Below, piece by piece: positions 50,623 through 58,312 of a DNA stretch of 64,000 nucleotides; positions within the stretch are counted from its first letter, which is position 1; the number at the start of each line of letters is the position of its first letter. The position numbers and the translations under genes were made by a program. The notes beneath the pieces were generated by a model. The model saw nothing but the letters and a program-made list of their open reading frames with translations, searched no databases and was not told where the DNA came from. The stretch comes from Caulobacter sp. (GTDB lineage Bacteria; Pseudomonadota; Alphaproteobacteria; Caulobacterales; Caulobacteraceae), in contig JAUXVF010000022.1 in the NCBI GenBank assembly GCA_030680355.1, positions 204,744-268,743 of the forward strand. Reading direction: 5' to 3'.

Positions 50623-51141
50623 ATGACGAACTTCAGAACACGCGCCGCCCTCCTGGCCGGCGTCATGACCCTGACCGGCGCCACCATGGCCTTCGCCGCC
50701 GCAGCGCCCGCCGCGGACGCCCCGAAGGTGGAACGTAGCGCCATGGACGGCCCCGGCATGCAGGGCCCCGGCAGGGGCAAGCACGGTCCCATGAACCCGG
50801 AAATGAAGGCCCAGCACCTGCGCGACGCGCTGCAGCTGCGGCCCGATCAGGACGCGGCCCTCAAGGCCTTCGTCGCGGCGACCACGCCCGACCGGGACGG
50901 GATGCATCGCAGGATGGACGGCGACGCCTCGCCGCCCGCTCCGATGACCACGCCCGAGCGCCTCGACAAACAGGCCGCGATGATGGCGAAGCACCATGAA
51001 ATGTTCGAGAAGCGCGCCGCCGCGACCAGGACCTTCTATGCGCAGCTCTCCCCGTCCCAGAAGAAGGCCTTCGACGCCCTGCCCATGGGCGGTCATGGCA
51101 AGCGCGGGAAGCATGAACGGCGCGGCGGTCCGGCCGACTAA
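50623..51141 (+). CDS. Spy/CpxP-like periplasmic protein between ccmB and ccmC
   Basis: A 172-residue protein with a Sec signal (ending near AFAAAAPA, residues about 1-30) and an all-helical, Met- and His-rich mature part. LQLRPDQDAALKAF and QLSPSQKKAFDALP are LTxxQ-type motifs of the Spy/CpxP family, periplasmic chaperones and metal-stress sensors. The C-terminus (GGHGKRGKHERRGG) is His/Arg-rich. A GAGGAT ribosome binding site precedes the ATG. It is 100 bases after ccmB and 47 before ccmC, so it may have its own promoter. Confidence 0.75.
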   Translation: MTNFRTRAALLAGVMTLTGATMAFAAAAPAADAPKVERSAMDGPGMQGPGRGKHGPMNPEMKAQHLRDALQLRPDQDAALKAFVAATTPDRDGMHRRMDGDASPPAPMTTPERLDKQAAMMAKHHEMFEKRAAATRTFYAQLSPSQKKAFDALPMGGHGKRGKHERRGGPAD

Positions 51142-51188
51142 GGCGACACCAGCTTGCCCGCCGGCCGCCCAAGGGGTAGTCGGCGGGC

Positions 51189-51911
51189 ATGTTCGCGTTT
51201 CTCGCCAACCCCGACCGCTTCATGGCCTTCTCCCGGAGGGCCGCGCCGCTGTTCGGTCTGTTGGCCGCCGCCCTGATCGTGGCGGGCCTGTGGTTCACCT
51301 TCACCGCCCCTGAGGACTACCAGCAGGGCGACACCGTGCGGATCATGTTCATCCATGTTCCCGCCGCCTACATGGCCATGTTCACCTATGTCTGTCTGGG
51401 CGTGGCCAGTTTCCTGTCGCTGATCTATCGCCACGCCCTGGCCGACGCCGCGGCCCGGGCCTGCGCCCCGCTCGGCGCGGCCTTCACCGCCCTGGCCCTG
51501 GTCACCGGCTCCCTCTGGGGTCAGCCGATGTGGGGAACCTGGTGGGTGTGGGACGCGCGCCTGACCTCGGTGCTGATCCTGTTCCTGTTCTGGCTTGGTT
51601 ACATGGCCCTGCGCGCGGCCATCGACGACGAGACCAAGGCCGGCCGCGCCGCCGCCATCCTGGCCCTGGTCGGGCTGGTCAATTTGCCGGTGATCCATTT
51701 CTCGGTCGAATGGTGGAACAGCCTGCACCAGGGCGTCACCGTCTTCGCGGCCGAGCGGGAAAACCGCCTGCCGCCGGTCTATCTGCTGCCCATGGGGCTG
51801 ATGACCCTGGGCTATATGGCCGCCTTCGGCTCATTATGGTTGGTGCGGATCCGGGCCGAGGTCTGGCGGCGCCGCGCCGGCGCGCTGGCCCTTCAAGCGG
51901 CGGAGACCTGA
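51189..51911 (+). CDS. ccmC: Heme transporter CcmC
   Basis: A 240-residue membrane protein with six helices that hands heme to CcmE. The tryptophan-rich WWD signature is GTWWVWDARLTSVL, and axial histidines are seen in MFIHVPAAYMAMF and VIHFSVEWWNSLHQG. The gene is followed after four bases by ccmD. Confidence 0.96.
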   Translation: MFAFLANPDRFMAFSRRAAPLFGLLAAALIVAGLWFTFTAPEDYQQGDTVRIMFIHVPAAYMAMFTYVCLGVASFLSLIYRHALADAAARACAPLGAAFTALALVTGSLWGQPMWGTWWVWDARLTSVLILFLFWLGYMALRAAIDDETKAGRAAAILALVGLVNLPVIHFSVEWWNSLHQGVTVFAAERENRLPPVYLLPMGLMTLGYMAAFGSLWLVRIRAEVWRRRAGALALQAAET

Positions 51912-51915
51912 GCCG

Positions 51916-52068
51916 ATGCTGGACTTCGACGCAGGAAAATACGCCGCCTTCGTCTGGCCCGCCTTCGCCGTCACGGCGCTGGTGTTCGCGGCCATGATCG
52001 CGGACAGCCTGCTGCGCGCCCGCCGCTGGAAGCGTGAGGTCGAGCGCCGCGCCGGCGACCGGCCATGA
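51916..52068 (+). CDS. ccmD: Heme exporter protein CcmD
   Basis: A 50-residue protein, easily missed by length-filtered callers. It reads MLDFDAGKYAAFVWPAFAVT, one hydrophobic helix (about 10-31), then a strongly basic C-terminus (RARRWKREVERRAG), exactly the CcmD plan. CcmD stabilises the CcmABC complex. The ATG follows the ccmC stop by four bases and the stop overlaps ccmG by four (ATGA). Confidence 0.9.
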   Translation: MLDFDAGKYAAFVWPAFAVTALVFAAMIADSLLRARRWKREVERRAGDRP

Positions 52069-52580
52069 AGCGCTGGCTGGCCTTCATCCCGCTGATCGCC
52101 CTGGCGCTGCTGGCGGTGCTGTTCGCAGGCTATTCCCTCAAGCGCAACCCGCAGATCCAGCCCTCGGCCATGGTCGGCCGGCCGCTCCCCGCCATCGCCC
52201 TGCCGGCCCTGGAGACCGGCCAGCCGGTCGCCGTCCGTGACCTCGCCACCGGGCCGGTGCTGATCAATTTCTTCGCCTCATGGTGCGCGCCCTGCGAGCT
52301 GGAGCACCCGGCCCTGATGCGGCTGAAAGCGGCGGGCGTGACCATCATCGGCGTCGCCTACAAGGACGCCCCGGCCAACAGCAACGCCTATCTGCGCCGC
52401 CTGGGCGACCCCTTTGCCGCCCGTCTGCTCGACCGGGACGGCCGGGCCGGACTGGAGTTCGGCGTCACCGGGGTGCCGGAGAGCTATCTGATCGCCGCCG
52501 ACGGAACCATCGCGGCCAAATTCACCGGCGAACTGACTGCGGTCCAGGAGACGGCGATCATCGCCGGAACCCGGCGTTAA
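52065..52580 (+). CDS. ccmG: Thiol:disulfide interchange protein CcmG/DsbE
   Basis: Membrane-tethered periplasmic thioredoxin of 171 residues that reduces apocytochrome c cysteines before heme attachment. It has one N-terminal anchor (WLAFIPLIALALLAVLFAGY), the W-C-x-P-C active site in FFASWCAPCELEHP and cis-proline region GVTGVPESYLI. VAYKDAPANSNAYL is a family block. ccmE, ccmF and ccmH are not in the window. Confidence 0.95.
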   Translation: MKRWLAFIPLIALALLAVLFAGYSLKRNPQIQPSAMVGRPLPAIALPALETGQPVAVRDLATGPVLINFFASWCAPCELEHPALMRLKAAGVTIIGVAYKDAPANSNAYLRRLGDPFAARLLDRDGRAGLEFGVTGVPESYLIAADGTIAAKFTGELTAVQETAIIAGTRR

Positions 52581-52617
52581 CCCGGCTTTCATCGACGGGG
52601 CACATCTTGCTGGCGCG

Positions 52618-52625
52618 TTAACCAT
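52618..52625 (+). promoter_or_regulatory. CtrA-like half-site TTAACCAT
   Basis: TTAACCAT, 15 bases before the GTG of the next small gene, is the half-site found at many Caulobacter CtrA-controlled genes. A second TTAACC lies at the ccmG stop (52577). The spacing of the two is not the canonical TTAA-N7-TTAA, so this is tentative. Confidence 0.4.
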
Positions 52626-52640
52626 GTTTTCGAGCCGCCC

Positions 52641-52904
52641 GTGACACCCGTTCGCCCGTCCCATCTGCCGTCCGTCCAGCCGCCCGCGACCGGGACGGCC
52701 AACGCGCGGACGGCCGCCCAGAGGGCCTTCTTCGAACAGGCGCTGGGTCGCACCGCCGAGGCGACGACCACCGCTCCGGTCCGGGCCGCCCCGGCCTCGG
52801 CCCCGACGATTCACGTCACGCCGGTTCAAACGACGTCGACAGACGGCAAGGACCAGCCGACGAAGATTCCCCGGCCGGGATCCCTGCTCGATATCCGGGT
52901 CTAG
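52641..52904 (+). CDS. Small proline/threonine-rich protein, unknown function
   Basis: An 87-residue protein starting at GTG. It has no signal peptide or membrane helix. A short amphipathic stretch NARTAAQRAFFEQALGR is followed by a low-complexity Ala/Pro/Thr region, and it ends in RPGSLLDIRV, which looks like a conserved terminal motif. Strong coding-type third-position GC supports it being real. It may be controlled by the CtrA-like site upstream. I do not recognise the family. Confidence 0.55.
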   Translation: MTPVRPSHLPSVQPPATGTANARTAAQRAFFEQALGRTAEATTTAPVRAAPASAPTIHVTPVQTTSTDGKDQPTKIPRPGSLLDIRV

Positions 52905-52910
52905 ACGGCG

Positions 52911-53489
52911 TCAGGCGACCGCCTTGGCCGCCTTCTTCTTTTTCTTCTTGTCGGGCTTTGGCGCCTTCGCCGGCTTGGGCGCCTTGGCGGCCTTCTCCGG
53001 TTTGGGCGGCTTCGCCGGCTTCTCGGCCTTGGTCGGTGCGTCAGTCGAGGGATGGGTCAGGGCCGTGAGGGCGGCGAGAAAGGCCTCGCGCCTGCCCTTG
53101 GGCAGCAGGGCCATCAGGCGGGCGTCTGCGGCGGCGGCCCTGGGGCCGATCTCGGCCAGGGCCTGCCGGCCCTCGTCGGTCAGGCGCACGGCGTTGGCGC
53201 GGGCGTCCTGGGCCGACCGCTCCCGCGACAGCAGGCCCTTGTCCAGCATGCGGGCGACCATGTCGGCCAGGGTGGAGCGATCGATGCCGCTGGCGGCGAC
53301 GAGATCGGCCTGGGTGGCGCCTTCGCTGGCCGCGACGGCGGCGAGCACCGCATGCTGGCGCTGGGTGACGGCGCCCGGGCCGCTTTCGCTGGCATAGAGA
53401 TCCAGCGCCTTCTGGGCGGCGCGGTGCAGGAGATGCCCGACCGATGCTTCCGGGGGCGCGCCGCGCTTGCCGGCCTTGTCTTTCGCCAT
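52911..53489 (-). CDS. MarR-family regulator with a histone-H1-like lysine tail
   Basis: Residues about 15-145 are a MarR winged helix domain (QRQHAVLAAVAASEGATQ, ASGIDRSTLADMVARML, AVRLTDEGRQAL). Residues 153-192 are a low-complexity basic tail in which lysine appears every third residue (K154 to K178, as in AKPPKPEK), followed by six lysines in a row. The tail resembles histone H1 and could add non-specific DNA binding. An inverted repeat AACC-N5-GGTT just upstream could be its operator. Confidence 0.88.
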   Translation of the reverse strand: MAKDKAGKRGAPPEASVGHLLHRAAQKALDLYASESGPGAVTQRQHAVLAAVAASEGATQADLVAASGIDRSTLADMVARMLDKGLLSRERSAQDARANAVRLTDEGRQALAEIGPRAAAADARLMALLPKGRREAFLAALTALTHPSTDAPTKAEKPAKPPKPEKAAKAPKPAKAPKPDKKKKKKAAKAVA

Positions 53490-53533
53490 GACGTCGTCCT
53501 CCAGGATCCAACCGTGGCCGGACCATAATAGCC

Positions 53534-53546
53534 AACCAAGTCGGTT
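53534..53546. promoter_or_regulatory. Candidate operator of the MarR gene
   Basis: AACCAAGTCGGTT is an inverted repeat (AACC/GGTT, five-base spacer) 45 bases upstream of the MarR start, beside an AT-rich CATAATAG that may be a -10 region. Autoregulation is typical of MarR genes; this assignment is inference. Confidence 0.35.
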
Positions 53547-53570
53547 TGACGACAGATGATCCGCCGTCGG

Positions 53571-54170
53571 TCAGACGCCGGGGTCGGGCGGCTCCGGGGC
53601 GGTCGGCGCCCCTTCTTCCGGCTGCTGCAGATTCTTCATCATGAACGGCACCTGGGTCACCGAAAACACCAGCGCCAGCGGCAGCAGGGCGGTGCGGAAG
53701 TTGACCCAGACGGTGTCGCTCTGGGTGCGCCAGATGACCTCGTTGGCCAGGGCGATGGCCACGAAATAGAGGCCATAGCGGATCGACAGGTTGCGCCAGG
53801 CGGCGTCATCCATCCGCATGCCCTCACCCAGCAACGCCTTGAGCGGGTTCTTGCCCAGCAGCAGCCCGCCCAGCAGCAGAACGGCGAAGGCGGCGTTCTG
53901 GAAACTGATCTTCATCTTCACGAAGCTGGGGTCATGGAAGACCAGGGTCAGCCCGCCGAAAACCACCGCGAAGACCCCGGCGATCAGCGGCAGGGGCGCG
54001 ATGCGCCGCTCGACCAGATAGCCGATGGCCAGGGCCAGCACCGAGGCCGCCACCAGCACGCCGGTGGCCATCAGGATATCGCGGCCAAAACCGTAGAAGC
54101 TGATCGCGAAGGCGATCGGGGCGCCGTAGTCGACGGCGACCCGAACCCATTTGGCGGACGAGGGACTCAT
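53571..54170 (-). CDS. yciB: YciB/IspZ-family inner-membrane protein (septation protein A)
   Basis: A 199-residue protein with five or six helices. The N-terminal DYGAPIAFAISFYGFGRDILMAT, the KMKISFQNAAFAVLLLGGLLLGKNPLK block and WRNLSIRYGLYFVAIALANEVIWR are family signatures. It is linked to intracellular septation and envelope integrity. It begins five bases after the ftsY stop and is therefore in its operon; the pair is common in alphaproteobacteria. Confidence 0.93.
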   Translation of the reverse strand: MSPSSAKWVRVAVDYGAPIAFAISFYGFGRDILMATGVLVAASVLALAIGYLVERRIAPLPLIAGVFAVVFGGLTLVFHDPSFVKMKISFQNAAFAVLLLGGLLLGKNPLKALLGEGMRMDDAAWRNLSIRYGLYFVAIALANEVIWRTQSDTVWVNFRTALLPLALVFSVTQVPFMMKNLQQPEEGAPTAPEPPDPGV

Positions 54171-54175
54171 GCGGT

Positions 54176-55108
54176 TCAGCGCTCCAGACCGACCAGGGAC
54201 CGGGAAAAGGCCCTGGCGTCGAAAGGTTGCAGATCGTCGATGGCTTCGCCAACCCCGATCAGCTTGATCGGTGAGTCGGAGGCCTGGGCCACCGGCACCA
54301 GCACCCCGCCGCGGGCGGTGCCGTCGAGCTTGGTCATGACAATGCCCGACACCCCGACCTGGTTGCCGAACACCTTCTCCTGGGCCAGGGCGTTGCGGCC
54401 GACGGTGGCGTCGAGCACCAGCAGGGTTTCGTGCGGCGCGTCCGGGTCGACCTTCTTGATCACCCGGATGATCTTGAGCAGCTCGTTCATCAGGTCCTGC
54501 TTGTTCTGCAGGCGGCCGGCGGTGTCGATCAGCACCACGTCGAAGCCCTCGGCCCTGGCCTTCTCCACAGCCTCATAGGCGAGGGCGGCGGAATCAGAGC
54601 CGGCGGGCTTGGACAGGAAGGCGGCCCCGGAGCGGTCGGCCCAGACCTTGAGCTGTTCGACGGCGGCGGCGCGGAAGGTGTCGCCGGCGGCGACCAGCAC
54701 CTTGGCCCCCTTCAGGCGCAGGTCCTGCGCGATCTTGCCCAGGGTGGTGGTCTTGCCCGAGCCGTTGACCCCGACGAACAGCACCACATAGGGCCGCGGC
54801 CCCGACAGCGGATCAAACACGCCCTGGCGGGGGACCAGTTCGGCGGCGATCGCCTCGGCCAGGGCTTCCTTGACCTCCTGCTCGGTCGACGATTTTCCGA
54901 AGCGGGCCCGACCAAAGGCCTCGGTGATGCGGGCCGCGGCGTGCGGGCCCAGATCGGCTTCGATCAGCATCTCTTCCAGTTGGTCGAGCTGCTCCTGGTC
55001 GAGCGGCTTCTTCACCAGCACGCTGGTGACCTGGTCGGTCATCTCGCGGGTCGATCGCGACAGTCCGGATGTGAGGCGCTGGAACCAGCCCTGTTTCTGC
55101 TCAGCCAT
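54176..55108 (-). CDS. ftsY: SRP receptor FtsY
   Basis: GTPase of 310 residues that receives Ffh-ribosome complexes at the membrane. A short N-terminal region (MAEQKQGWFQRLTSGLSRS) supplies the lipid-binding helix; the acidic A domain is nearly absent. The NG domain has GVNGSGKTTTLGKIA, DTFRAAAVEQL, DTAGRLQNKQDLMNEL and TKLDGTARGG. I chose ATG 55108 because the N-domain homology begins there. Confidence 0.97.
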   Translation of the reverse strand: MAEQKQGWFQRLTSGLSRSTREMTDQVTSVLVKKPLDQEQLDQLEEMLIEADLGPHAAARITEAFGRARFGKSSTEQEVKEALAEAIAAELVPRQGVFDPLSGPRPYVVLFVGVNGSGKTTTLGKIAQDLRLKGAKVLVAAGDTFRAAAVEQLKVWADRSGAAFLSKPAGSDSAALAYEAVEKARAEGFDVVLIDTAGRLQNKQDLMNELLKIIRVIKKVDPDAPHETLLVLDATVGRNALAQEKVFGNQVGVSGIVMTKLDGTARGGVLVPVAQASDSPIKLIGVGEAIDDLQPFDARAFSRSLVGLER

Positions 55109-55179
55109 GAGCGGGCTCTTAGCGGGTCCCCATTCTCCCGTCATCCTCGCGCTTGTCGGGCGCAGTATTCCTTTCAAAA

Positions 55180-55319
55180 TCCGCTGATCCTCGCGAAAGC
55201 GAGGACCCAGGCTTTTTCAGAGCTTCGGCTCAGGGTTCAGGTAAGGCGGCGGGCCAACCCGAAAGGTGCGCCGCCGCTTCAAAAACACCTGGGTCCTCGC
55301 TTTCGCGAGGATCAGCGGA
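55180..55319. repeat. 32-bp perfect inverted repeat (family C) between ftsY and a TRIC gene
   Basis: TCCGCTGATCCTCGCG and on (55180-55211) is repeated exactly, inverted, at 55288-55319, over 32 bases. Each arm contains a smaller palindrome TCCTCGC-GAAA-GCGAGGA. The 76-base spacer has no other structure I can assign. The single unit at 31262 has the same core. Confidence 0.85.
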
Positions 55320-55332
55320 GTATTTTAGTGAA

Positions 55333-55956
55333 ATGACCGCGCTGGACCTGGGCTTCATCCTGTTCGACTACGCCGCCGTCGCCGTGTTCGGGGCGACCGG
55401 CGCCCTGGCGGCCGCGCGGCGCAAGGACGACATCGTCACCTTCACCTTTTTCGCGGCGATCACCGGCGTCGGCGGCGGCACCCTGCGCGACCTGCTGATC
55501 GACGCGCCGGTGTTCTGGGTCGACCGGCCCGGCTATCTGGTCGTCTGCCTGGCCGTGGCCCTCGCCGTCTGGCTGCTGGGCCTGCGCAGTGGACGGATGA
55601 CGCTGCTGCTCTGGCTCGACGCCGTCGGCATGGCCGCCTACGCCGTGGTCGGGGCGGCCAAGGCCCTGTCGCTGGGGGTGCATCCGATCTCGGCGGTGGT
55701 CATGGGGGTGCTGACGGCGACTTTCGGCGGGGTGATTCGCGATGTGCTGGCCGGGGAGCCCTCGGTGCTGCTGCGCCGCGAAATCTATGTCAGCGCGGCC
55801 CTGCTCGGCGCCGCCGCCTTCGTGGCCCTGGCCAGTCTCGGCGTCGACCGGCTGGTCGCCGGCGGGGCCGGGTTCGTGGTCGCCTTCGTCATCCGGGCCG
55901 GGGCCCTGCGCTGGGGCTGGAGCCTGCCGGGGTTCAAGGGCAAACCGGAATCCTGA
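55333..55956 (+). CDS. Trimeric intracellular cation (TRIC) channel family protein
   Basis: A 207-residue membrane protein with two repeats of three helices plus one, each with a glycine-kinked motif: GVGGGTLRDLLIDAPVFW in the first and ATFGGVIRDVLAGEPSVL in the second. These GGG-x-x-RD motifs define the YadS/UPF0126 group that form potassium-permeable trimers. The start ATG 55333 is right after the family C repeat. Confidence 0.93.
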   Translation: MTALDLGFILFDYAAVAVFGATGALAAARRKDDIVTFTFFAAITGVGGGTLRDLLIDAPVFWVDRPGYLVVCLAVALAVWLLGLRSGRMTLLLWLDAVGMAAYAVVGAAKALSLGVHPISAVVMGVLTATFGGVIRDVLAGEPSVLLRREIYVSAALLGAAAFVALASLGVDRLVAGGAGFVVAFVIRAGALRWGWSLPGFKGKPES

Positions 55957-55974
55957 GGCGGCGGGCCGCGCCGA

Positions 55975-56664
55975 TCAGGTCTTCCGCGGCCAGATCGTTT
56001 CCCGCCCCGCCAGCAGCAGCATTGCCATCCAGGCCAGGGCGAAGCCCAGGGTCATCAGCGGCGTGTTCGCCGCCGGGTCGATCCGCGCCGCGATCGTCCC
56101 GATCGCCGGCAGCACCACCAGCACCGCCAGGATCCGCCGCCTCGGCGTCGCTCTCAGACACAGCAGCGCCAGCAGCAGGGCGTGGGCGGCCAGGGCGGCG
56201 AACTTGATCCAGGCGGCCGTCGACGACCGGGGCAGCAGCGGCTCGGCCGCCGCCAGGTCCTTGGTGATCTGCAGCAGGGTGGTGGTCTCGACCATGTCGG
56301 CGACGAAGGCGACGGCGGCGGCGGCGATCGCCGCCCGCACCAGCGGCGCCCGTGCCCGTCGGCCCAGCCACATCGCCGCGCAGATTCCGAAGGCGGTGTA
56401 GGCCGGGATATAGGCGGCGATGTCGAGGTGGTTGATGGCGTCCATCGCCGCGAGGGTCGGCGCCCGGCAGGCGGCGGGCCCGAACACGGCGGCCAGTTCG
56501 GCGGCGGTGCGGGCGAACTCGAACTGGATCACGGCCCCGCTGCTCATACAGGTCCCGGCGGCCTTGACGGCGGCCAGCTGCTGGAAGGCGACGGTGACGG
56601 CCGCCGAGGCCAGCCCGGTCAGGGCGGCCAGCGCGGCCCACAGGCGCGATCTGCCGATGGTCAT
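55975..56664 (-). CDS. Multi-pass membrane protein, unknown function
   Basis: A 229-residue protein with about five hydrophobic helices. It opens with a signal-anchor-like segment (RLWAALAALTGLASAAVTVAF); a loop with cysteines and FEFARTAAELAAVFG follows. Then helices near 83-105, 110-130, 150-170 and 178-222 can be seen. It is a plausible gene on coding bias, but I recognise no family and no catalytic motif. It lies between the TRIC gene (convergent) and mtaB (same strand, upstream). Confidence 0.6.
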   Translation of the reverse strand: MTIGRSRLWAALAALTGLASAAVTVAFQQLAAVKAAGTCMSSGAVIQFEFARTAAELAAVFGPAACRAPTLAAMDAINHLDIAAYIPAYTAFGICAAMWLGRRARAPLVRAAIAAAAVAFVADMVETTTLLQITKDLAAAEPLLPRSSTAAWIKFAALAAHALLLALLCLRATPRRRILAVLVVLPAIGTIAARIDPAANTPLMTLGFALAWMAMLLLAGRETIWPRKT

Positions 56665-56733
56665 GAGAACCCTCCCCGGTCCATTTCAGGGAAGCCTAGC
56701 CCCTAAAGTCGTCCTCTCCCAGAGAGAGGAAGA

Positions 56734-58005
56734 TCAGAGAATCTCCGCCATCACCTTGCCGCCCTCAACGCCAACCACCCGCATCGCCACGATCTCCCCG
56801 ACCGGGGCCTCGCCCACAAACGCGATCTCGGTGAAATCATCGGCCCGCGCGACCCCCGGCTTCTCCACCAGCCCGTTCAGAACGCGGCCGACCTGCCGCG
56901 CCAGATGCCGCTGCAACGCCGCGTCGCCGGCGGCGCGCAGGCGGCGGGCGCGGTCCTTGATCACCGGGCCTTTCACGGGCGGCATCTTCGCCGCCGGCGT
57001 GCCGGGCCGGGCGCTGTAGGGGAAGACGTGAAGGAAGCTCAAGCCCGCCTCCTCGACCAGCGCCAGGGTGTTCTCAAAAGCCGCCTCGCTCTCGGTCGGG
57101 AAGCCGGCGATCAGGTCGGCGCCGAAGGCGGTGTCGGGCCGCACGGCGCGGACATCGGCGATCAGCTTCAGGGCGTCGGCGCGCAGATGGCGGCGCTTCA
57201 TCCGCTTGAGGATCAGGTCGTCGCCGGCCTGCAGGCTCAGATGCAGATAGGGCATCAGCCGGGGTTCCTCGGCCAGGCAGCGCATCAGGTCGGCGTCGAT
57301 CTCGGCCGCGTCGATCGACGACAGCCGCAGCCGGGGCAGGGACGGGACCAGCTTCAGGATCCGCGAGACCAGCTGGCCCAGGCTCGGCTGGCCGGGCAGG
57401 TCGGCGCCCCAGCTGGTGATGTCGACCCCGGTCAGCACCACCTCGCGATAGCCCTCGGCGGTCAGCCGGCGGACCTGTTCGACCACCTCGCCAGCGGCGG
57501 CGCTGCGGGAATTGCCGCGCCCGAACGGGATAATGCAGAAGGTGCAGCGATGGTCGCAGCCGTTCTGCACCTCGACGAAGGCCCGCGCCCGGTCCTTCAG
57601 TCCGTCGACCAGATGGCCGGCGGTCTCGCGCACGCTCATGATGTCGTTGACCCGCACCCGCGTGGTCGTATCGCCCAGCGCCCCCGGCGCGGCCTTTTCG
57701 GCGTTGCCCAGCACCAGGTCGACCTCGGGCATGGCGGCGAAGGCGGCCGGATCGATCTGGGCCGCGCAGCCGGTGACGATCAGCCGGGCGCCGGGCCGCT
57801 CGCGCCGCGCCTTGCGGATCGCCTGCCGCGCCTGACGCACCGCCTCATTGGTCACCGCGCAGGTGTTGAACACCACCGCGTCGCCGAGCCCGTCGGCCTC
57901 CGCCCGGGCGCGGATGGCCTCGCTCTCATAGAAGTTCAGCCGGCAGCCGAAGGTGACGACCTGGACGTCATCGGGCGCGGCGGGAAGAGGGGCGGCAGCG
58001 GTCAT
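56734..58005 (-). CDS. mtaB: tRNA t6A37 methylthiotransferase MtaB
   Basis: Radical SAM enzyme of 423 residues that makes ms2t6A at position 37 of tRNAs reading ANN codons. The N-terminal UPF0004 domain supplies cysteines in FGCRLNFYESEA, NTCAVTNEAV and TGCAAQ. The radical SAM cluster motif is GCDHRCTFCIIPFGRGNSRS. VFPYSARPGTPAAKMP and a C-terminal TRAM-like part follow. The motif form (N-E-A-V, R-G-x-x-R-S) favours MtaB over MiaB. I placed the start at ATG 58005; upstream codons lie in repeat sequence. Confidence 0.95.
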   Translation of the reverse strand: MTAAAPLPAAPDDVQVVTFGCRLNFYESEAIRARAEADGLGDAVVFNTCAVTNEAVRQARQAIRKARRERPGARLIVTGCAAQIDPAAFAAMPEVDLVLGNAEKAAPGALGDTTTRVRVNDIMSVRETAGHLVDGLKDRARAFVEVQNGCDHRCTFCIIPFGRGNSRSAAAGEVVEQVRRLTAEGYREVVLTGVDITSWGADLPGQPSLGQLVSRILKLVPSLPRLRLSSIDAAEIDADLMRCLAEEPRLMPYLHLSLQAGDDLILKRMKRRHLRADALKLIADVRAVRPDTAFGADLIAGFPTESEAAFENTLALVEEAGLSFLHVFPYSARPGTPAAKMPPVKGPVIKDRARRLRAAGDAALQRHLARQVGRVLNGLVEKPGVARADDFTEIAFVGEAPVGEIVAMRVVGVEGGKVMAEIL

Positions 58006-58092
58006 GTCACAAACACAGCGGGCGGCCGATGCGGCCGCCCTTGGGGGGAGGGATATAGCAGATGGAAACGCGCCCCAAAACCGCCCCGTCAT

Positions 58093-58235
58093 CCTTCCTC
58101 CCCCGGAGGGCGAGGGGGACCATGCGGAGCATGGTGGAGAGGGAGTCGCAAGGGTGGGCGGGACCGGCCCGATGACCTGTTCCTCCCTCTCCGACCCGGC
58201 TCCGCCGGGCCACCTCGCCCTCCGGGAGAGGAAGG
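58093..58235. repeat. Compound inverted repeat, family B copy 4
   Basis: CCTTCCTCCCCCGGAGGGCGAGG, an ACCATGCGGAGCATGGT hairpin and GGAGAGGGAG are followed by CTCCCTCTCCGACCCGGCTCCGCCGGG and CTCGCCCTCCGGGAGAGGAAGG. It sits in the divergent gap (58006-58312) between mtaB and the CitE-like gene, which holds no gene. Confidence 0.8.
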
Positions 58236-58312
58236 CTTTTTGACAGGCCGCCTAGCCATCCGCGCGCCAGTCCGGCTAAGACAAATCCACACACAGCCAG
58301 CCCGGAACGCCC

